NCBI GenBank assembly: GCA_011525265.1
Contig: WTHV01000100.1
Location: 1-32,686 of the forward strand
Reading direction: 5' to 3'
Origin: Alphaproteobacteria bacterium
GTDB lineage: Bacteria; Pseudomonadota; Alphaproteobacteria; Puniceispirillales; Puniceispirillaceae
Length of the DNA stretch: 32,686 nt
Shown here: positions 25,815 to 32,686 of the stretch, in pieces
Layout of the letters: each line of letters opens with the position of its first letter
How positions within the stretch are numbered: the stretch's first letter is position 1
The notes under the pieces: generated by a model
What the model saw: the letters and a program-made list of their open reading frames with translations, nothing else
What the model was told of the DNA's origin: nothing
Databases searched by the model: none
Translations under genes and position numbers: made by a program

Positions 25815-26348
25815 GCACGTTCACGCCAAGATGCGATGCCAGCTAATTCTGGCCCGCGTATAAACGAAGCCATCAGGTCTGCCACTGTAAGATGTATCGA
25901 TGCAGAAGGCGAGCAGTTGGGTGTCTTAAGTATTGATGAAGCGCTAGAAAAAGCCGCACAAGCTGGTCTTGATTTGGTTGAATTACAGCCAAATGCTGAG
26001 CCGCCTGTGTGTAAAATCCTTGATTATGGTAAGTTCAAATATCAAGCGCAAAAGCGTGCCAATGAAGCCCGCAAAAAGCAAAAAGTTATTGAAGTCAAAG
26101 AAATCAAGCTGCGCCCAAATATCGATGATCATGATTATCAGGTGAAAATGCGCGCCGTAAATAAATTCCTTGCCGCAGGTGATAAGGTGAAGGTAACGCT
26201 TCGTTTCCGCGGTCGTGAAATGGCCCATGTGGAGCTTGGCGCGCAATTGCTTGAACGTGTGCGTACTGAGATTGATGAGGTCGCAAAGGTTGAGGCGATG
26301 CCAAAGATGGAAGGTCGCCAGATGATTATGGTGATTGCACCACGTTAA
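25812..26348 (+). CDS. infC: Translation initiation factor IF-3
   Basis: IF-3 binds the 30S subunit, prevents premature 50S joining and checks start codons. The N-domain has GPRINEAIRSATVRCIDAEGEQLGV, the linker KFKYQAQKRANEARKKQK and the C-domain EIKLRPNIDDHDYQVKMRAVNKFL...KVTLRFRGREMAH, all typical. With the ATA start the protein has 178 residues; starting at ATG 25836 it has 170. The ATA is chosen because a good Shine-Dalgarno sequence stands six bases before it and because IARSR-like N-termini occur in related proteins. Use of a near-cognate start permits IF3 to repress its own synthesis. A terminator follows. Confidence 0.96.
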   Translation: MARSRQDAMPANSGPRINEAIRSATVRCIDAEGEQLGVLSIDEALEKAAQAGLDLVELQPNAEPPVCKILDYGKFKYQAQKRANEARKKQKVIEVKEIKLRPNIDDHDYQVKMRAVNKFLAAGDKVKVTLRFRGREMAHVELGAQLLERVRTEIDEVAKVEAMPKMEGRQMIMVIAPR

Positions 26349-26374
26349 TCAGCTAGAAATATCTGCATTATCAG

Positions 26375-26411
26375 ACAGCGCTTTTATCGTTTAAAAAGCG
26401 CTGTTTGTTTT
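26375..26411 (+). terminator. Intrinsic terminator after infC
   Basis: An 11-base perfect stem, ACAGCGCTTTT (26375-26385) and AAAAGCGCTGT (26394-26404), with an 8-base loop, is followed by TTGTTTT. It separates infC from rpmI and would make the ribosomal protein genes depend at least partly on their own promoter. Confidence 0.75.
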
Positions 26412-26430
26412 AGGGACATGCTGATAATTG

Positions 26431-26459
26431 TTGCTTTTAGCGACCTTTGGCATTATACC
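26431..26459 (+). promoter_or_regulatory. Weak candidate promoter for rpmI-rplT
   Basis: TTGCTT (26431-26436) and TATACC (26454-26459) lie 17 bases apart and match three and four consensus positions. It follows the infC terminator and would give a leader of about 105 bases containing the hairpin at 26528-26542. Confidence 0.3.
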
Positions 26460-26527
26460 AAGCAACACTAAAAAGATCACGGCTGGTACGGGCTATGTTA
26501 CAAGGGCTGCCTGACTGGTCATATGAT

Positions 26528-26542
26528 GGTTGAAATTCAACC
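26528..26542 (+). repeat. Hairpin in the rpmI leader
   Basis: GGTTG and CAACC flank AATT-type bases (GGTTGAAATTCAACC), with up to seven base pairs possible on DNA. It ends 17 bases before the GTGAGG ribosome site of rpmI. It could be part of an L20-dependent control structure, as in other bacteria, but no further support is visible. Confidence 0.35.
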
Positions 26543-26569
26543 AAAACCCTTAATTAAAGTGAGGATGAA

Positions 26570-26767
26570 ATGCCCAAGATGAAGACCAAAAGTGGGGCGA
26601 AAAAACGCTTCCGCTTGACAGCAAATGGTAAAGTACGCGGTTCAGCTGCTTTCCTAAGCCACAATCTCCGTCGTCGTTCACAGAAAATGAAACGCCAAGC
26701 ACGTGGTACAATGATTCTTTGTGCTGCTGATGCGCGTATCGTTAAACGTTTTCTGCCTTACGCCTAA
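26570..26767 (+). CDS. rpmI: 50S ribosomal protein L35
   Basis: A 65-residue, strongly basic ribosomal protein. The opening MPKMKTKSGAKKRFR and the SHNLRRRSQKMKRQARGT stretch are typical of L35. The ribosome site GTGAGG lies six bases before the ATG. It precedes rplT by 12 bases and the pair is co-transcribed. Leader details at 26431-26542 suggest separate control from infC. Confidence 0.97.
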   Translation: MPKMKTKSGAKKRFRLTANGKVRGSAAFLSHNLRRRSQKMKRQARGTMILCAADARIVKRFLPYA

Positions 26768-26779
26768 AGGAGTTCTGAT

Positions 26780-27133
26780 ATGGCTAGAGTAAAAAGAGGC
26801 GTAACTTCACACGCACGTCACAATAAAGTTATCAAAGCAGCAAAAGGCTATTATGGCCGTCGTAAGAATACGATCCGCGTTGCAAAGCAGGCCGTCGATA
26901 AAGCACGCCAATATGCTTATCGTGACCGCCGCGTTCGCAAGCGTGAATTCCGCGCTTTGTGGATTCAGCGTATCAATGCTGCCGCACGTTTGCATGGCAT
27001 GACATATTCATCATTGATGGGTGGTTTGAACAAAGCAGGTATCGCGGTTGACCGTAAGATGCTAAGCGACCTTGCTATCCATGATGCCAACGCATTTGCC
27101 GCCCTTGTAGAGCATTCACGCAAAGCGGCTTAA
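26780..27133 (+). CDS. rplT: 50S ribosomal protein L20
   Basis: A 117-residue basic protein that binds 23S rRNA early in 50S assembly and in several bacteria represses rpmI-rplT translation. Family marks are MARVKRGVTSHARHNKVIKAAKGYYGRRKN, YAYRDRRVRKREFRALWIQRINAAAR and GLNKAGIAVDRKMLSDLA. AAAGGAG stands before the ATG. A strong terminator follows at once, so pheS begins a new unit unless there is read-through. Confidence 0.98.
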   Translation: MARVKRGVTSHARHNKVIKAAKGYYGRRKNTIRVAKQAVDKARQYAYRDRRVRKREFRALWIQRINAAARLHGMTYSSLMGGLNKAGIAVDRKMLSDLAIHDANAFAALVEHSRKAA

Positions 27134-27156
27134 CAGGCGATAAAAACTAATGATAA

Positions 27157-27187
27157 GATGGGGCCTGACGGGCCCCATCGGTTTTTG
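27157..27187 (+). terminator. Intrinsic terminator after rplT
   Basis: GATGGGGCC (27157-27165) pairs perfectly with GGCCCCATC (27171-27179) around a five-base loop, followed by GGTTTTT. It is a strong G+C-rich hairpin with a short T tract. Confidence 0.85.
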
Positions 27188-27268
27188 TGGCCTATTTTTT
27201 TAAACAAGAACATGACCTTAATAGTCATATGATAAGCAGATGATATAAGGGCCAGTTTCGAGGATATT

Positions 27269-28345
27269 ATGCAATCACTTGATGCGTTACAATCAGAGTT
27301 GTTAGCCAAGATCGCGGCAGCAGATACAGAAGCAGCATTAGATGCTATCCGTATTGATGCCCTTGGCAAAAAAGGTGTTATCTCAGAGCAATTAAAATCG
27401 CTTGGTGCTATGCCAGCAGAAGAGCGTAAAAGCTTTGGGGCACAGGTTAATGCTGTCAAACAGCAGGTATCTGATGCGCTATCTGAAAAAGCGACAATTT
27501 TGGCACGCGCGGCATTAGATGCGAAATTAGCGTCTGAGGCCGTTGATGTGACATTACCCGTACCATCAGCATCACAAGGCCGCTTTCATCCGTTAAGCCG
27601 CACGATTGAAGAGATTACAGCTATCTTTGCCGATATGGGCTTTTCGGTTGCTGAAGGCCCTGATGTGGAATCTGATTATTATAATTTTACCGCGCTTAAT
27701 ATTCCGCCAGAACATCCAGCCCGCCAAGAGCATGATACCTTTTATCTAAAGGCAGATGAAACAGGGGCACGTCCTGTGCTTCGCACCCAAACGTCACCTG
27801 TTCAAATCAGAACAATGGAAGCCAATGAGCCGCCAATCCGTATCATTGCCCCTGGTCGCACATATCGTTCAGACCATGATGCCACCCATTCACCTATGTT
27901 CCATCAATGTGAAGGGCTTGTGATTGGCACAGATATTCATATGGGACATCTTAAGGGCTGTTTGATTGAATTTTGTAAGGCGTTTTTTGGCGTTGATGAA
28001 TTGCCTGTGCGGTTCCGTCCAAGCTTTTTCCCTTTCACAGAACCATCTGCGGAGGTCGATATTGGCTGTAGCCGTAAAGATGGTGGCCTGAAAATTGGTG
28101 CCGGTGATGATTGGCTAGAGATTTTAGGCTCTGGCATGGTTCATCCAACTGTCTTGGCCAATTGTGGTTATGATCCTGAAAAAGTCCAAGGCTTTGCCTT
28201 TGGCATGGGGATTGAGCGTTTGGCGATGCTAAAATATGGCATCCCTGATTTGCGCACTTTCTATGAGACAGATTTGCGCTGGATGCGTCATTACGGCTTT
28301 ATGGGGCATGATGTGCCTGCCCTTCACACAGGTATTGTGGGGTAA
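27269..28345 (+). CDS. pheS: Phenylalanyl-tRNA synthetase alpha subunit
   Basis: PheS is the catalytic subunit of the (alpha-beta)2 enzyme that charges tRNA-Phe. The 358 residues begin with the coiled-coil arm (about 1-90) that contacts tRNA. The class II core follows, with EGPDVESDYYNFTALNIPPEHPAR, RTQTSPVQIR, APGRTYRSDHDATH, FRPSFFPFTEPSAEVDI and GFAFGMGIERLAM. A310 in the last motif corresponds to the alanine that sets phenylalanine specificity in E. coli (A294). GAGG stands before the ATG. It is followed six bases later by pheT. No good promoter is evident in the 81 bases after the rplT terminator. Confidence 0.98.
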   Translation: MQSLDALQSELLAKIAAADTEAALDAIRIDALGKKGVISEQLKSLGAMPAEERKSFGAQVNAVKQQVSDALSEKATILARAALDAKLASEAVDVTLPVPSASQGRFHPLSRTIEEITAIFADMGFSVAEGPDVESDYYNFTALNIPPEHPARQEHDTFYLKADETGARPVLRTQTSPVQIRTMEANEPPIRIIAPGRTYRSDHDATHSPMFHQCEGLVIGTDIHMGHLKGCLIEFCKAFFGVDELPVRFRPSFFPFTEPSAEVDIGCSRKDGGLKIGAGDDWLEILGSGMVHPTVLANCGYDPEKVQGFAFGMGIERLAMLKYGIPDLRTFYETDLRWMRHYGFMGHDVPALHTGIVG

Positions 28346-28351
28346 TCAGAT

Positions 28352-30751
28352 ATGAAATTTACATGGAACTGGTTGCAAGACCATCTTGAGACATCACATT
28401 CTCTTGACGAAATTCTTGAAATTCTGCCGATGATTGGCCTTGAGGTTGAAGAGGTTGATAATCCAGCGATGCGTCTTGCCGCATTTACTGTGGCAGAAAT
28501 CACAAGTGCTGAACGCCATCCGAATGCTGATAAATTGCAAGTCTGTCAGGTAAATACTGGAACAGAGACGATTCAGATTGTGTGTGGTGCGCCAAATGCA
28601 CGACAGGGACTAAAGACAGTCTTGGCTGTGCCTGGCACGCATATTCCAGGCCTTGATATCACAATCAAAGAAGGTGAAATCCGCGGTGAGACCTCATGCG
28701 GTATGTTATGCTCTGCCTCTGAGCTTGGCATTTCAGAGGATCATGATGGTATTATGGAATTGCCAGCCGATGCTGTTGTCGGCACAGCTGCTGCACAGGC
28801 CGCAGGTATTGATGATATCATGATTGAAATTGCCATTACGCCAAATCGAGGTGATTGCCTTGGTGTGCGCGGCGTGGCACGTGACTTGGCCGCAGCTGGT
28901 TATGGCACGCTAAAGCCGCTTGATTTTTCCGATGAAGAAGGCAGTTTTGAGAGCACAATTAGCTGGGCTGTTGAAACAGATGATGCGGCCGCTTGCCCAA
29001 TTGTCACAGGACGTATGTTCCGCGGCATTGAAAATAAGCCGTCACCTGCATGGATGCAGCAACGCCTCACAGCGATTGGCCAACGCCCGATTGATGTGCT
29101 TGTCGATATCACAAATTACGTGATGTTTGATATTGGCCGCCCCTTGCACGCCTATGATGCTGACAAGATTGCTGGCGACAGACTTGTTATTCGCAATGCG
29201 AAAGATGGTGAAAGCCTGACGGCATTGAATGAAAAAACCTATGATCTTGATAATGAGATGATCGTTATCTGTGATGAGAATGGCCCTGATGATATTGCCG
29301 GTGTGATGGGTGGTGACAGAACTGGCGTATCTGAGAGCACAACAAATATGTTCTTGGAAATTGCTATTTTCGACCCGATTGCTGTGGCGCTTACAGGGCG
29401 TAAATTAAACCTGAATTCAGATGCACGTTATCGTTTTGAACGTGGTCTTGATACAGACGGGCCAACAGCGTTTTCAGGCTATATCGCGCGTATGGTCAAA
29501 CAGCTGACAGGTGCTGAGGCAAGTCATATCGTCACCGCTGGTGCAGGCGTGCCAACACAAGACCCTATTGCTTTTGCACCATCTGGTGTGAAAAGCCTGA
29601 CAGGTGTTGATGTGCCTGAAGCACGCATGAAAGAGATTTTGGAAATCCTCGGCTTTGGCGTAGATACAACAGATGCCGCCTCATGGCAGGTAACACCGCC
29701 AAGCTGGCGTCCTGATATTCATGGCAAGGCAGATATCATTGAGGAAATTATCCGCATTCATGGCTATGAGCATTTGCCAATGCTCTCACTGCCACGAGAT
29801 GAAATGATAGCAAAACCATCTGTGTCGAAATTGCAGCGCCGTACAAATTATCTGCGACGTGCACTTGTTGCTCGTGATTATGTTGAAGCTGTGACCTTCT
29901 CTTTTATGAAAGATGAAGATGCTGTCCTATTTGGTGGTGGTGATGAGGCATTGCGTTTGGCAAACCCTATTTCAGCTGATCTGAATATGATGCGTCCGAC
30001 TATTTTGCCAAATCTCTTACAGGCTACAGGGCGCAATTTACGCCGTGGTTCAACAGATTTGTCTTTCTTTGAGATTGGCCCTGTCTTCCATGGTGTGCCA
30101 GCGGACCAGCAATTCCACATTTGTTGTGGTGTACGACAAGGTCGTGGGCGCGTGGCAGATTGGCGTCATAGCAATGAGATGGTCAGCGTCTATGATGCGA
30201 AGGCAGATTTGCTAAATGCTTTGAGTGCCATTGGTGTCTCTGTTGATAATTTGCAAATCACAAATGAAGCTCCTGATTATTATCATCCAGGCCGGTCTGG
30301 TGCCTTGATGCAAGGGCGTACAATCTTAGGCTATTTTGGTGAGATTCACCCTTCAATTGCGAAGCATTTTGATGTGAAGGGCGCTTGTGTTGGATTTGAG
30401 TTATTCTTCCAACGTGTCCCAACACCAAAAGATAAAGGCCCTGCAAAGCCATTATTGGCGTTGAATGCGCTGCAAGCACTAAGCCGCGATTTCGCCTTTG
30501 TTGTTGATAAAACCGTCACCGCTGATGCGCTGATGCGCGCTGTCAAAGCAGGCGGCAAGCCATTTGTCTCATCTGTAAATATCTTTGATGTTTATGAAGG
30601 CGATAAGATGGAAGACGGCAAAAAGTCAGTGGCGATTACGGTGACGATCCAACCGCAAAAAGCGACCTTGGTTGATGCGGAAATCGTTCAGATTAGTGAT
30701 AAAATCATTGCCTCTGTTGCCAAAAATTGTGGTGGTGTTATCAGAGGCTGA
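28352..30751 (+). CDS. pheT: Phenylalanyl-tRNA synthetase beta subunit
   Basis: PheT holds the editing site for misacylated Tyr-tRNA-Phe and much of the tRNA-binding surface. The 799 residues have the usual order: an EMAP-like tRNA-binding domain at about 40-150 (VCQVNTGTETIQIVCGAPNARQGLK; SCGMLCSASELG), the B3/B4 editing domain (ITNYVMFDIGRPLHAYD; LNSDARYRFERGLD), the B5 domain, a catalytic-like core (RRTNYLRRALVARDYVEAVTFSFM) and a C-terminal FDX-ACB anticodon domain (ALQALSRDFAFVVDKTVTAD...). It is in phase with pheS and followed by a terminator. Confidence 0.98.
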   Translation: MKFTWNWLQDHLETSHSLDEILEILPMIGLEVEEVDNPAMRLAAFTVAEITSAERHPNADKLQVCQVNTGTETIQIVCGAPNARQGLKTVLAVPGTHIPGLDITIKEGEIRGETSCGMLCSASELGISEDHDGIMELPADAVVGTAAAQAAGIDDIMIEIAITPNRGDCLGVRGVARDLAAAGYGTLKPLDFSDEEGSFESTISWAVETDDAAACPIVTGRMFRGIENKPSPAWMQQRLTAIGQRPIDVLVDITNYVMFDIGRPLHAYDADKIAGDRLVIRNAKDGESLTALNEKTYDLDNEMIVICDENGPDDIAGVMGGDRTGVSESTTNMFLEIAIFDPIAVALTGRKLNLNSDARYRFERGLDTDGPTAFSGYIARMVKQLTGAEASHIVTAGAGVPTQDPIAFAPSGVKSLTGVDVPEARMKEILEILGFGVDTTDAASWQVTPPSWRPDIHGKADIIEEIIRIHGYEHLPMLSLPRDEMIAKPSVSKLQRRTNYLRRALVARDYVEAVTFSFMKDEDAVLFGGGDEALRLANPISADLNMMRPTILPNLLQATGRNLRRGSTDLSFFEIGPVFHGVPADQQFHICCGVRQGRGRVADWRHSNEMVSVYDAKADLLNALSAIGVSVDNLQITNEAPDYYHPGRSGALMQGRTILGYFGEIHPSIAKHFDVKGACVGFELFFQRVPTPKDKGPAKPLLALNALQALSRDFAFVVDKTVTADALMRAVKAGGKPFVSSVNIFDVYEGDKMEDGKKSVAITVTIQPQKATLVDAEIVQISDKIIASVAKNCGGVIRG

Positions 30752-30771
30752 TAACGCACAGCTCACAAAAT

Positions 30772-30809
30772 AAAAACCCCCGATACTATTGCTAGTCGGG
30801 GGTTTTTTT
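30772..30809. terminator. Bidirectional intrinsic terminator between pheT and leuA
   Basis: AAAAACCCCCG (30772-30782) pairs with CGGGGGTTTTT (30797-30807), with ACTA/TAGT continuing the stem around a TTGC loop. A and T tracts on each side suit termination of pheT (plus) and leuA (minus). Confidence 0.9.
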
Positions 30810-30825
30810 ATGTCTTGTGACAAAG

Positions 30826-32511
30826 CTAAAGGCGGTTTATCGCAGAAATCACAGCCTTAATAGGGGCAAGGGTGATGGATGTATCAATGCCAGCCCCAAA
30901 GACAGAGCGTCCGCTCTCATCAGGTGTTTGCAATTCCACATAAGCTGCCGCTTCTGCTTGTGATGATGATGAGCGTGTATTTTGCCCAAAATCAGCAAGC
31001 TTGAATGTGAGGCCAAAAGTCTCTCTCATGGCACTGACAAAGGCAGAAATAGGGCCATTGCCACTATGTGTGATATGATGGTCTGTGCCATCACAACTCA
31101 CAACAGCTTCAATACGTGTTTGTTCGGCATTTCTGGCAACCGGCTGTGATTCAAATGAACGTAGTACAAAGCGGCCAGTTGCATTTAAATAGGTTGCGGC
31201 AAAGATGTCCCAAATCTTATCAGATGTGATTTCAATGCCTTCACCATCTGCTGCTTTTTGGATATAGCCAGAAAATTCCACCTCCATTGCACGCGGCAGG
31301 CGCACATGATGGTCAACCTCAAGCAAATAAGCTGCCCCTGCTTTGCCAGATTGTGAATTAACGCGGATAATCGCCTCATAAGAGCGGCCAATATCAGACG
31401 GGTCAATCGGCAGATAAGGCACTTCCCAATGTTCATCATTTGCCTTTGATAGAGCGTCAATCCCTTTGCGAATCGCATCTTGGTGTGATCCAGAAAAGGC
31501 TGTATGCACAAGCTGTCCTGCATAGGGGTGTCTTTGGTGAATAGGCAATTGATTACAAAATTCAGCTGTCTCAACAAGCTTGTTAATATCTGAGAAATCA
31601 AGCTGTGGGTCGAGGCCTTGGGTAAACATATTCAAGCCCAATGTGACAATATCCACATTGCCTGTACGCTCACCATTGCCAAATAAGGTGCCTTCCACAC
31701 GGTCAGCACCAGCCATGAGGCCAAGTTCGGTTGCCGCAATGCCTGTGCCTCTATCATTATGCGGATGAAGCGATAGGATAATGCTGTCACGGCGCGTAAA
31801 GTGGCGGTGCATCCATTCAATTTGGTCAGCATAGATATTTGGGCTTGCCATCTCAACAGTGGCTGGCAAATTGATGATCGTCTTATTCTCAGGCGTTGGC
31901 TGCCAGACATCAAGCACGCTCTCGCATACCTCAAGCGCATAATCCAATTCTGTGCCAGTAAAGCTTTCAGGTGAATATTGTAGGCGCAAATCCGTATCAG
32001 ATGATAATTTGCTCAAACGGTCAGCGACCATTTTTGCCCCATCAATCGCAATTTGCTTTACACCTGCTTGGTCTGTTTTAAATACCACGCGGCGTTGCAA
32101 GGTTGAGGTTGAATTATATAAATGCAAAATCGCATTTTTTGCCCCTTGCAAGCTTTCAATTGTGCGATCAATCAAATGTTCACGGGCTTGTGTCAGCACT
32201 TGGACTGTCACATCATCAGGGATATGACCTCCATCAATTAATTCGCGCAGGAAGTTAAAATCAGTCTCAGAGGCAGAGGGGAAGCCTACCTCAATCTCTT
32301 TGAAGCCCATTTCAACAAGCACTTTGAACATACGCATTTTGCGCAAAGAATCCATAGGCTCGATGAGCGCCTGATTACCATCACGCAGGTCAACAGAACA
32401 CCAAATAGGTGCTGTTGAAATTGTGTTGGAAGGCCATTGACGGTCGTCTAGGGCGACGGCCGCATATGGCTGGTATTTTTCATGACGCGCTAAAGGCATT
32501 TTTTTCACCAT
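30826..32511 (-). CDS. leuA: 2-isopropylmalate synthase, type 2 LeuA
   Basis: LeuA condenses acetyl-CoA with 2-ketoisovalerate, the committed step of leucine synthesis. The 561 residues match the longer type 2 form (Mycobacterium-like) better than the E. coli form of about 520. The TIM-barrel active site shows CSVDLRDGNQALIEP (D and R of DLRDGNQ at 41-47) and metal-binding HPHNDRG (249-255). After a linker, a C-terminal regulatory domain begins near residue 430 and would bind leucine. The start is taken at the first ATG; the in-frame ATG at 32497-32499 (MPLARHEKY) has GGTG six bases upstream and may be the true one. It ends 17 bases before the terminator. Confidence 0.95.
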   Translation of the reverse strand: MVKKMPLARHEKYQPYAAVALDDRQWPSNTISTAPIWCSVDLRDGNQALIEPMDSLRKMRMFKVLVEMGFKEIEVGFPSASETDFNFLRELIDGGHIPDDVTVQVLTQAREHLIDRTIESLQGAKNAILHLYNSTSTLQRRVVFKTDQAGVKQIAIDGAKMVADRLSKLSSDTDLRLQYSPESFTGTELDYALEVCESVLDVWQPTPENKTIINLPATVEMASPNIYADQIEWMHRHFTRRDSIILSLHPHNDRGTGIAATELGLMAGADRVEGTLFGNGERTGNVDIVTLGLNMFTQGLDPQLDFSDINKLVETAEFCNQLPIHQRHPYAGQLVHTAFSGSHQDAIRKGIDALSKANDEHWEVPYLPIDPSDIGRSYEAIIRVNSQSGKAGAAYLLEVDHHVRLPRAMEVEFSGYIQKAADGEGIEITSDKIWDIFAATYLNATGRFVLRSFESQPVARNAEQTRIEAVVSCDGTDHHITHSGNGPISAFVSAMRETFGLTFKLADFGQNTRSSSSQAEAAAYVELQTPDESGRSVFGAGIDTSITLAPIKAVISAINRL

Positions 32512-32598
32512 TATGGTTAAGTATCTTTTGCCGCTATGATATCAAAAGCGGTGCTAAACTTCTAGTATCTTTGCAATTGCTGTAAAGATGGCAGGGAA
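32512..32598. promoter_or_regulatory. Divergent intergenic region between leuA and an unidentified gene
   Basis: Nothing here gives a firm promoter. Two direct copies of AGTATCTTT occur at 32520-32528 and 32564-32572, and a short inverted repeat CCGCT/AGCGG at 32531-32551 (11-base loop). No leucine-rich leader peptide is visible before leuA. Confidence 0.3.
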
Positions 32599-32686
32599 AT
32601 GAGCGGCGTCTCATATTTTGCCCCAACTCTGGCCCGATCTCTATATAGTCATCCTAACTGGCAAAGGGTGCGGCAATTGGCCAATT
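32599..32686 (+). CDS. Unidentified protein, N-terminus only (runs off the window)
   Basis: An open frame of 29 codons starts at the ATG at 32599, with GGCAGGG upstream (32590-32596), and remains open to the window end. The visible residues (MSGVSYFAPTLARSLYSH, then PNWQRVRQLAN) do not let me name a family. It is divergent from leuA. It may be only a chance frame. Confidence 0.35.
   Translation, partial: MSGVSYFAPTLARSLYSHPNWQRVRQLAN

Noticed and set aside
32675..32686. AATTGGCCAATT palindrome at the window end
   Set aside because: It lies within the possible open frame at the edge and has no context to support a site.

Overview
The window looks like core chromosome of a free-living alphaproteobacterium. 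The support is the gene content and the protein types: a class II-type AroA followed by cmk and rpsA, a FYDLN-type zinc-ribbon acidic protein, a short single-domain RNase D beside lptC-lptA-lptB, an NDUFA9-like reductase, and a long bacterial GltB. Base composition is moderate (by eye somewhat under half G+C). A marine group such as SAR116 is a guess that I cannot verify from sequence alone. I see no insertion sequence, prophage, CRISPR array, plasmid or integron structure.

Layout. (1) 1-2926, minus strand: aroA, cmk and the start of rpsA (cut by the window edge), with a structured leader before rpsA. (2) 3165-3741, plus strand: a FYDLN-family acidic zinc-ribbon protein, tRNA-Ala(GGC) and a bidirectional terminator. 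(3) 3770-10009, minus strand: a nine-gene co-directional run (HIT protein, two-helix membrane protein, HI0933-type flavoprotein, GT25 glycosyltransferase, nitroreductase, RNase D, LptC, LptA, LptB). Its downstream end is the lipopolysaccharide export module. (4) 10119-13257, plus strand: a YCII-like protein, a His-box desaturase/hydroxylase, a PhyH-family dioxygenase and an NDUFA9-like reductase, facing uppP (minus). (5) 14221-20904, plus strand: gltD, gltB and a GNAT acetyltransferase, behind a good sigma70-like promoter whose -35 box lies in a 16-bp palindrome. (6) 20972-23684: a glutathione S-transferase, an alpha/beta hydrolase (minus) and a GT4 glycosyltransferase. (7) 23773-30809, plus strand: the classical translation cluster thrS, infC, rpmI, rplT, pheS, pheT, with terminators after infC, rplT and pheT. 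(8) 30826-32511, minus strand: type 2 leuA, divergent from an unidentified reading frame that runs off the window.

The genes serve aromatic amino acid synthesis (aroA), glutamate synthesis (gltBD), leucine synthesis (leuA), envelope assembly (lptABC, uppP, glycosyltransferases) and translation. Most are ordinary housekeeping genes. The best leads are regulatory or start-codon details: an AUA start for infC, the palindrome in the gltD promoter, two inverted repeats in the rpsA leader, an in-cluster terminator plus hairpin before rpmI, and a glycine at the glyphosate-determining position of AroA. I did not find a convincing new multi-gene system. The least explained group is YCII / desaturase / PhyH at 10119-12234.
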